The notes under the pieces: model-generated
What the model was told of the DNA's origin: nothing
Database searches by the model: none
What the model saw: the letters and a program-made list of their open reading frames with translations, nothing else
Position numbers and translations under genes: made by a program
From: Bacteroidaceae bacterium
GTDB taxonomy: Bacteria > Bacteroidota > Bacteroidia > Bacteroidales > Bacteroidaceae
Direction: 5' to 3'
DNA length: 51,532 nucleotides
Assembly: GCA_017614895.1 (NCBI GenBank)
Contig: JAGAAZ010000108.1
Coordinates: 1-51,532 of the forward strand
Part shown: one piece after another, positions 46,633-51,532 of the stretch
Position numbering within the stretch: the first letter of the stretch is position 1
Layout of the letters: the number at the start of each line of letters is the position of its first letter

Positions 46633-47745
46633 TCAGCGCATGCGATAGGCAACAGGGTGGTCTGCTTGACCTATCTTCTTGAAAGTGGCAAGTTGTTCTC
46701 CTTTTCTATTGACAAGCATATATTCATAGCCCGTCCCCATGACAAAGTTGTCCCCCAACTTCTCTGTGTCAAACTCTCCATAACTGAAATTGAGAATGGT
46801 CTCATTCTTCGCATTGATAACACCGAACCCACCATTAGCCATAGCGATAAAATCTCCTCCACCCACATTGAAAAGCATAGGGTATTGGGGAGAAATAACA
46901 ACATCGCCATCATCATCCACAACACCCCATTGACCTGAGGCATCTTTGAAGGTAGCATAACCACCTCTGTAATAAGTAGCGTCCACAGCCATAGGAAGAG
47001 CAAACTTCTCTTCGCCCTTCTGATCTATAACACAACATTGAGAATTGCTAGTATTGCGGACAATCATTTTACCCTTTTCCATGCCAAGGTTTATCACCAT
47101 GTACCTCTGGTGGTCAATTTCTCCGAGAATATTTCCTTGTGTGTCCAAAAACTGATGCAACTCAGCAAGGAAAACTCCCTCACCAAGAGGAGCCAAGTTT
47201 GTATAGGCTGGCTCTATGACAATCTTACCATTTGTATCGACCACTCCGAACTGTCCGTCCTCACCCTTTATCAGAGCATATCCATCCTTGTAGAAGCTTC
47301 GACATTCCTTGATGCTTTCAGGCAGAGTAGCCACTGTCTCTCCCTTGGTGTTGATGATACGTATGGGTTGGTTGCGAGTTGCCACAAAAGTATAACCACA
47401 ATAGACAAAGTCCGCCACATCGGCTGCCTCTTCATCTAGCAGAGGCTGATTAGGCTGGTTAACGCTAAAGAGCTGACGCCGTCCGTTGCTGAACCTCACC
47501 CAATAAACGTCATCGAAGACATTGGAGATGGAAGAGGCATCTGTACGGAACTCTGTCTCGACCACCACCTGACCATTCTTGTCGATAATGTTCCAAGTAG
47601 AACCATTGGACGGTCTCACTGCAAGGTATTCTCTATGCATGGAACTTTCATCTTCACTATTGTTCGTACTACAGCTATTCAACATATATGCCGTAGTAAT
47701 TATACAGATGCTAACTATCGTTGTGTAAAAGGCATTCTTCTTCAT
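46633..47745 (-). CDS. WG-repeat lipoprotein
   Basis: The start is ATG 47745 (MKKNAFYTTIVSICIITTAYM, lipobox at Cys25 in LNSCSTN), giving 370 residues. The longer frame adds 46 residues that overlap the upstream gene and lack export features. WG-type units recur, for example FGVVDTNGKIVIEPAYTNL, WGVVDDDGDVVISPQYPML and GFGVINAKNETILNFSYGE. It is a paralogue of the WG lipoprotein at 42514 over nearly its whole length but lacks that protein's C-terminal beta domain. Function is unknown; WG arrays usually form binding surfaces. Confidence 0.87.
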   Translation of the reverse strand: MKKNAFYTTIVSICIITTAYMLNSCSTNNSEDESSMHREYLAVRPSNGSTWNIIDKNGQVVVETEFRTDASSISNVFDDVYWVRFSNGRRQLFSVNQPNQPLLDEEAADVADFVYCGYTFVATRNQPIRIINTKGETVATLPESIKECRSFYKDGYALIKGEDGQFGVVDTNGKIVIEPAYTNLAPLGEGVFLAELHQFLDTQGNILGEIDHQRYMVINLGMEKGKMIVRNTSNSQCCVIDQKGEEKFALPMAVDATYYRGGYATFKDASGQWGVVDDDGDVVISPQYPMLFNVGGGDFIAMANGGFGVINAKNETILNFSYGEFDTEKLGDNFVMGTGYEYMLVNRKGEQLATFKKIGQADHPVAYRMR

Positions 47746-47818
47746 AAGGCTTAGTTTTTTAGGTTGGTTGAAGTAAAATGAATTTGTAATATTATTATGT
47801 GTCGAGGTCACGACTTGA

Positions 47819-48637
47819 CTACTTTTTCTCATTGGATATTGTTGAGTCAACAACTGTATCAGAAGAATTGTTTTTGATTTCACCTATTGGGGTAGCCTCT
47901 ATCTCCTGCCTGAAAACTCTTTCAATTTCCTTTGGCGCAGCAGGTTCTTCAGGTTGTTCCTCTGCCTTGAGGTATAGCTCGCGATAGATGACAGCAAGGA
48001 GTGCCTCGTAACAGCAGATACCCACTATGAAGAACACAATCCAAATAGTGGTGGTGATAAAGGTGAGTGCGCCTGCAGATGATGCCAGGTCACTGCTGGA
48101 ACTGCTGACCATACTGGCAGCATTTAGAAGCCATGCGATACCAATGACGGGTAAGGTGATGAGTTGGGGAATGATGTAGAAAGCCAAGGAGAAGACGAGG
48201 AGCAAGAAGAAAATCTTCCATTTGAATCCATAAGTGGCTTGCCTGCTCATTTCAAGGGCTTCAATCGGAGTTGTTTCTCGGTCAAGCAGGATGAAAAGTG
48301 ATAGGCTATACATGATGAACAAGACAGGCAGAGCAGGGATGAAAAGAACAGATAAGATGGTTGGAAGCAACATCATGGTGTAAAGCCCCAAGAACAATAG
48401 GTAATTGCCTATCTGTCTGCGATAGACGGAATCGAAGATAAAAGTGGGGTTAAGGGTTTCTCCGTGTGCCAGTTTGCTTGGGATGGTGGCCATAGCGATG
48501 GATGTGCCAATGTTGAGATAAGGTATCCAACAGGTAAGTAAATAAATCACCACTGTTATTAATAGCGGTATGGCATTATTCATTCCGAGTTTAGTAGCTT
48601 CTTTGAATGTCGCTATAAATTCAAGTTTACTTTCCAT
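47819..48637 (-). CDS. Polytopic membrane protein of unknown function
   Basis: This 272-residue protein has about five to six hydrophobic helices, beginning with AIPLLITVVIYLLTCWIPYL. Others include YLLFLGLYTMMLLPTILSVLF and KIFFLLLVFSLAFYIIPQLI. A charged C-terminal tail follows (EEQPEEPAAPKEIERVF onward). The layout resembles membrane proteins of the DUF975/glycerophosphodiesterase membrane-domain type, but that is only a resemblance. It is the only multi-span membrane protein in a block otherwise made of exported proteins, so it may be the inner-membrane member of the system. Confidence 0.8.
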   Translation of the reverse strand: MESKLEFIATFKEATKLGMNNAIPLLITVVIYLLTCWIPYLNIGTSIAMATIPSKLAHGETLNPTFIFDSVYRRQIGNYLLFLGLYTMMLLPTILSVLFIPALPVLFIMYSLSLFILLDRETTPIEALEMSRQATYGFKWKIFFLLLVFSLAFYIIPQLITLPVIGIAWLLNAASMVSSSSSDLASSAGALTFITTTIWIVFFIVGICCYEALLAVIYRELYLKAEEQPEEPAAPKEIERVFRQEIEATPIGEIKNNSSDTVVDSTISNEKK

Positions 48638-48694
48638 AGTTTTATTGTTTAAGAAGTTAATATTTAGGTTGATTGTTTACGAGGATTGATGGGT

Positions 48695-49303
48695 TTAATA
48701 TGTTTCCACATTAAGGTTATAGGAAATCATACAAACTTTTGCATTAGGCTTGAAATGATTAACGTTTGTTGGTTCAATGTCTATTAGGTCATCGCTATTC
48801 ACATAATAGGTGTAGTGACCACTGGTTGCGAATGAGGTGCCTTCGTAGTAGGTAATCCATTCCATACGCTTCTTGGTGAAAAGGGTGCGGGCTGGATAGC
48901 CTACATAGTAACCCTCTTGGGTCTTGATGATTGAGGCGGAGCCTTCCTGCAATTCGATGGAAATGATTTTACCTTCAGAAATTAGTGCACGAAAAACCTT
49001 CTTGCCTGCTTTGGTGAACTGGTAGTATTCTTCAATCCATTCGTCTCCACCTTCACCGCCCATTTCTTCTTTCCTATATGTGTATTTATCATATAATCCA
49101 GCGTATGTGGCAGGAATATTGACGAACCGCTGACCTGTCTGTATGGGACCCAATTTGCCATTGGCTAGTGTAAAGGCACGTGTGGTTGTCTGTGCCGTAC
49201 TTCTTTGTTGGGTTTGTGTACGCTGAACAGGTGTGCGCCTAACCTGTGCTTGCAGAAGTGATACTCCTGCAAGCATAATGAGAAGAATCAAAGCTTTTTT
49301 CAT
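48695..49303 (-). CDS. Exported protein, stand-alone form of the locus-specific domain
   Basis: This 202-residue protein is a mosaic of its neighbours. Its signal peptide and linker (MKKALILLIMLAGVSLLQAQ, then VRRTPVQRTQTQQ) match the start of the FISUMP-SPOR protein (MKKHYILLLMLVGTSFLHAQ, then VRRAQVQQ). The rest matches the C-terminal domain of the DUF3298-like lipoprotein, including KLGPIQTGQRFVNIPATYAG, SASIIKTQEGYYVGYPARTL, FTKKRMEWI and FATSGHYTYYV. The domain is about 155 residues, beta-rich and aromatic. I do not recognise it from elsewhere. Confidence 0.85.
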   Translation of the reverse strand: MKKALILLIMLAGVSLLQAQVRRTPVQRTQTQQRSTAQTTTRAFTLANGKLGPIQTGQRFVNIPATYAGLYDKYTYRKEEMGGEGGDEWIEEYYQFTKAGKKVFRALISEGKIISIELQEGSASIIKTQEGYYVGYPARTLFTKKRMEWITYYEGTSFATSGHYTYYVNSDDLIDIEPTNVNHFKPNAKVCMISYNLNVETY

Positions 49304-49353
49304 GTTAGTAAAGATTTGTTAGTTAATAATTAATGTAAAAGAAAGAATATCAA

Positions 49354-49379
49354 GGGCATCAGTTTGAGGACTGATGCCC
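49354..49379 (-). terminator. Hairpin after the triple-repeat lipoprotein gene
   Basis: GGGCATCAGT (49354-49363) pairs perfectly with ACTGATGCCC (49370-49379) around TTGAGG. On the minus strand it follows the lipoprotein stop by about 22 bases, and the next bases (TTGATATTCTTTC) are moderately T-rich. It may attenuate rather than fully stop transcription into the rest of the block. Confidence 0.65.
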
Positions 49380-49401
49380 CAGATAAAAGATTTAGTGAGA
49401 C

Positions 49402-50772
49402 TTATCTCAGTACAGGAATTGTGATGAAATGAATTTTGTTGTCAGCAAATTCAAAATTATCGCATGAGATTCCAAGATCAAATGTCACATTCTTTGCCTT
49501 AGGGCTGAAATCAAGAATAGCAACAGTCCCTGAAATAGTTGAGCCAACAGGAATGGTTGTTTTGAGTGAATTGTCTCTTATATAATCAGAATTGTTAATC
49601 GATAATGCCATTTTATCTCTACTATAGTACTTGTTTGATAAATCATCATATATCCAATTCATCCCTCCATCTACAGTAAAATCACGAAGCGTTTCTCCCG
49701 TATTATTTTGAATAGTAAAATTAACATAAAGAGTTCCTTTTTCATCCACTTCTGTACCACTTAATTTAACATTCAATTTGAAATCTGGTTTCTGTATATC
49801 ATCATAAAGCACGCGATTGTCTTTAACAGGAATAGTCAAGAAACGAACAACATTATCGGAAAGGGCATATACATTGGATGAACATTGTATTGGAGCAGAG
49901 ATGTATTTTGCCTTATTAGTTGAATCGAAATCTCTGATTCTGATACGACCATTTGCGGTCTCCCCAGCTTTTAATCGTAAAACAAATGAATCATCTCTTT
50001 TGTAAAAGCTATCACCAAAAGCGATATCAATTTTTTCTCTACAATAATACGCATTCCCAAGATCATCTTTTGCATAATCAATCGGCAAAAATGTAAGATT
50101 ACCCATTTCTATTTCTGAATTATTGGTGACAGAGAAATCTATCTGAAGTACGGATCCCACTCGTTCACAGTTTGTCACTTTATAAACGAGCGCAGTGTCA
50201 TTTGTTTGGATGCCTTTCTCCATTACACGGTTGTCATCAATAACAAAATCATGAGCTGCAACATCATAACTTTCAGCAGGTAAGCTAGACGAGCCGAACG
50301 TGAGATCAAATGAAAGCTTCTTTGCTGTGTTAGATGAATCGAAATTCAAAATCTTTATGATATAGACAGCATATCCATCAGCAGGAATAGTCATGGAATT
50401 CCATTTATCACTATATTTAGGTATTGCAGTGATGTCGTTAGTGTTTGTTAGAAAGACTCGATCGTTAACATAATAAACATTTCCAATATTGTCGGTGATT
50501 TTGTTATCCTTCAGCTGCAACATAGCATTATTAACAGCTTGACCAGTAGTGTTCTCGAAGGCCATCTCAATGACGAGGTTAGCCCCCACACGTTCACATC
50601 GGTAATAATAATAATTGAAGTAATCTTCCAACGGGTACACCGTTTCCTTCTTTCCTCCATTGTTTCCACCACCACTATCTTCTTCTTCATCGTCTTTACC
50701 ACATGAAGTTACACATAATCCGCAGATTACTAACATGGCAAGCATTGTTGCCCACAAACTAATTTTTTTCAT
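49402..50772 (-). CDS. Lipoprotein with three internal repeats (DUF4352-like)
   Basis: This 456-residue lipoprotein has its lipobox at Cys24 (LCVTSCGKDD) and a Gly/Asp/Glu linker. Three units of about 130 residues follow, near 55-185, 195-325 and 330-456. Each has the order strand (IEMAFENTTGQAVNN, IDFSVTNNSEIEMGN, VNFTIQNNTGETLRD), then DDLGNAYY-type turn, then a gap with RDKM-like or REKI-like basic residues. Each unit ends with KILNFDS, IRDFDSTNKAKYI or ILDFSPKAKNV. This resembles DUF4352-type beta-sandwiches. It is the first gene of the block, next to the candidate RNA region upstream. Confidence 0.8.
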   Translation of the reverse strand: MKKISLWATMLAMLVICGLCVTSCGKDDEEEDSGGGNNGGKKETVYPLEDYFNYYYYRCERVGANLVIEMAFENTTGQAVNNAMLQLKDNKITDNIGNVYYVNDRVFLTNTNDITAIPKYSDKWNSMTIPADGYAVYIIKILNFDSSNTAKKLSFDLTFGSSSLPAESYDVAAHDFVIDDNRVMEKGIQTNDTALVYKVTNCERVGSVLQIDFSVTNNSEIEMGNLTFLPIDYAKDDLGNAYYCREKIDIAFGDSFYKRDDSFVLRLKAGETANGRIRIRDFDSTNKAKYISAPIQCSSNVYALSDNVVRFLTIPVKDNRVLYDDIQKPDFKLNVKLSGTEVDEKGTLYVNFTIQNNTGETLRDFTVDGGMNWIYDDLSNKYYSRDKMALSINNSDYIRDNSLKTTIPVGSTISGTVAILDFSPKAKNVTFDLGISCDNFEFADNKIHFITIPVLR

Positions 50773-50899
50773 TGTTTTGTTAATTAAAGGTTGTTATTTA
50801 GGTTGATTGTTATAAGTAAATACTATAATGGTTTACATTTTTGGGCTTTCCTTAGGCTCATAGGAATAATGTTAACAATAGATTTTCAGAGAATAAGGC

Positions 50900-51221
50900 A
50901 CAAAAGAAAGGTGTGAGCCTTTGCCTTCTTCTCTAGTGGTAGGTTCTGGACTGACCTGTGCGGAAAGAATGGGTTGAATAACAGCTCACACCTCCGAAGT
51001 ATGGCATTACAGTACGAAACCATTGTGCATCATACAATCGAAGTGGAGCGAGTATCGTCCTTTTCAGTCCGCACGAGTCACTCGTGCATTCACTTTCCTA
51101 AAATTGCGAATTGTCCAGATTCACCACTAGGAAATAAGCGTACGCGCTTCCTAATATGTCTTGCAACCCGAAGGCTGCTCCTGCCATCAGCAACTCCGAA
51201 AAGTCATATTTGGCAGAATCT
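50900..51221 (-). ncRNA. Candidate structured non-coding RNA or long leader
   Basis: About 320 bases without a convincing gene contain several nested hairpins. In the 5' to 3' order of the RNA they are: a 6-base helix TGGCAG/CTGCCA (51211-51216 with 51181-51186); GCAGCC-TTCG-GGTTGC (51163-51178), which has a C(UUCG)G tetraloop only as minus-strand RNA; TAGGAA/TTCCTA (51128-51153); GCACGAG-TGA-CTCGTGC (51071-51087); and a 10-base closing stem AGGTGTGAGC/GCTCACACCT (50984-50993 with 50909-50918) enclosing an imperfect long hairpin. After it comes TTCTTTT. A good promoter precedes it. RNase P, tmRNA and SRP motifs were looked for and not found. A 6S-like RNA, for example around the closing hairpin, is one possibility. 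Confidence 0.55.
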
Positions 51222-51227
51222 CAGTTG

Positions 51228-51259
51228 CAAAGTAAGTGAATATATGTGAAACTTCCAAA
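51228..51259 (-). promoter_or_regulatory. Promoter driving the candidate RNA
   Basis: On the minus strand TTTG (51256-51259) is followed after 20 bases by TTACTTTG (51228-51235), a near-consensus Bacteroidota promoter with A-rich DNA upstream (the complement of the T tract at 51259-51300). Transcription would start near 51221. It may serve the RNA, the lipoprotein block downstream, or both. Confidence 0.55.
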
Positions 51260-51429
51260 TTTTTTTTTAACTTTTTTTATTTTTTTCTTTCATTTTCTTT
51301 CTTGTTTACGCACACAGTGAGCTACACACAGCAAAGAGCAAGCACAATAAGATTAAGCAAAAGTGTCTAAGGTGTCCTAAGGTTGCCGTAAAGTTCCTCT
51401 CTAAAACATTAGTACGCTTTTTTCTGCTC

Positions 51430-51498
51430 AAAGAGTAGGGCATTGTTATATGAAAGAGTAGGGCAAGCTTATGTGAAACAGTAGGCTATTGTCAGTAA
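51430..51498. repeat. 23-base tandem repeat, three copies
   Basis: Units start at 51430, 51453 and 51476. The first two read AAAGAGTAGGGCAttgttatatg and the same 13-base core followed by a variable tail; the third is diverged (AAACAGTAGGCTA). The array ends at a possible start codon (51498). The rest of 51260-51429 is a T-rich stretch followed by plain intergenic DNA with the short duplication GTGTCTAAGGTGTCCTAAGG. Confidence 0.7.
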
Positions 51499-51532
51499 TG
51501 GATGCCTTCCGTTTCCAAGAAATCAAGAAAGA
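51498..51532 (+). CDS. Possible start of a gene continuing past the window edge
   Basis: ATG at 51498 opens a frame reading MDAFRFQEIKK up to the end of the window. Only about 11 codons are visible, so this is weak and nothing can be said about function. Its support is the position just after the tandem repeat and the absence of other features. Confidence 0.2.
   Translation, partial: MDAFRFQEIKK

Noticed and set aside
47746..47883. N-terminal extension of the WG lipoprotein at 46633
   Set aside because: The added 46 residues overlap the upstream membrane protein gene and precede a clear signal peptide and lipobox.
50900..51221. RNase P RNA, tmRNA or SRP RNA
   Set aside because: The length would suit RNase P or tmRNA. 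However, I found no GAGGAAAGTCC core, no tag-peptide frame or alanine-acceptor ends, and no GGAAGGAAGCAGCC-type SRP loop.
50974..51249. Plus-strand open frame of 91 codons in the intergenic region
   Set aside because: It runs through several perfect hairpins, has a composition unlike neighbouring proteins and lies opposite a promoter. The folding explains the region better.
51430..51498. Possible CRISPR or integron attachment array
   Set aside because: The 23-base units are directly abutting and only three, with no spacers and no integrase.

Overview
The window looks like a chromosomal segment of a Bacteroidales bacterium, most probably Prevotella or a close relative. Three things suggest this: several start regions carry the Bacteroidota promoter pattern (a -7 box TAnnTTTG, in the best cases with TTTG 19-20 bases upstream); the gene families are typical of that group (C10 streptopain-like protease, GH2 beta-galactosidases, PPi-dependent phosphofructokinase, long RelA/SpoT protein, glutamine-dependent NadE); and many lipoproteins have a Bacteroidota-style lipobox. 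The genus is inferred from family content, not measured.

Layout. 1-1262: the tail of an ISL3-like transposase, then a PIN-type toxin-antitoxin pair enclosed by two 49-base direct repeats, plus tandem and interleaved inverted repeats. 1263-6522 (minus): secreted C1 peptidase and Xaa-Pro aminopeptidase, a small lipoprotein, and ribosomal protein S1 with its promoter and terminator. 6706-10366 (plus): a DUF819-type membrane protein and a C10 protease. 10444-15542 (minus): a compact operon read kdgK, KDPG aldolase, PPi-phosphofructokinase, GH25 lysozyme, prmA. A divergent LacI-type regulator and a CE15-like esterase (15760-18123) suggest that this locus feeds uronic acids through KDG and KDPG into central metabolism. 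18155-25509 (minus): read mltG, GH2 beta-galactosidase, nadE, ettA. 25702-28574 (plus): nitroreductase, DUF2520-type dehydrogenase, KdsC-like phosphatase, Maf and an Lrp regulator, with several overlapping genes. 28552-30953: a DUF3298 lipoprotein and two membrane proteins of unknown role. 30963-36920 (plus): a RelA-type enzyme with a degenerate hydrolase site, rlmH and a large GH2 beta-galactosidase, closed by a near-perfect terminator.

37019-50772 is a continuous minus-strand block of twelve genes, nearly all coding for exported or lipid-anchored proteins of unknown function: glycine zipper, NTF2-like, Big2 plus MORN, two WG-repeat lipoproteins, a FISUMP-SPOR fusion, a DUF3298-like lipoprotein, a membrane protein, and a lipoprotein with three internal repeats. 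Signal peptides, linkers and C-terminal domains are shared between neighbours in different combinations, so the block looks like a domain-shuffling cell-envelope locus. This is the best candidate for an undescribed protein system here.

Upstream of that block, 50773-51532 has no convincing complete gene. It holds a minus-strand promoter followed by about 320 bases with several strong hairpins, including a C(UUCG)G tetraloop that forms only in the minus-strand RNA, and a T-rich end. I read this as a structured non-coding RNA or a long leader that I cannot assign to a known family. Beyond it lie a T-rich tract and a 23-base tandem repeat before a possible new gene at the window edge. All calls come from reading the sequence without database searches.
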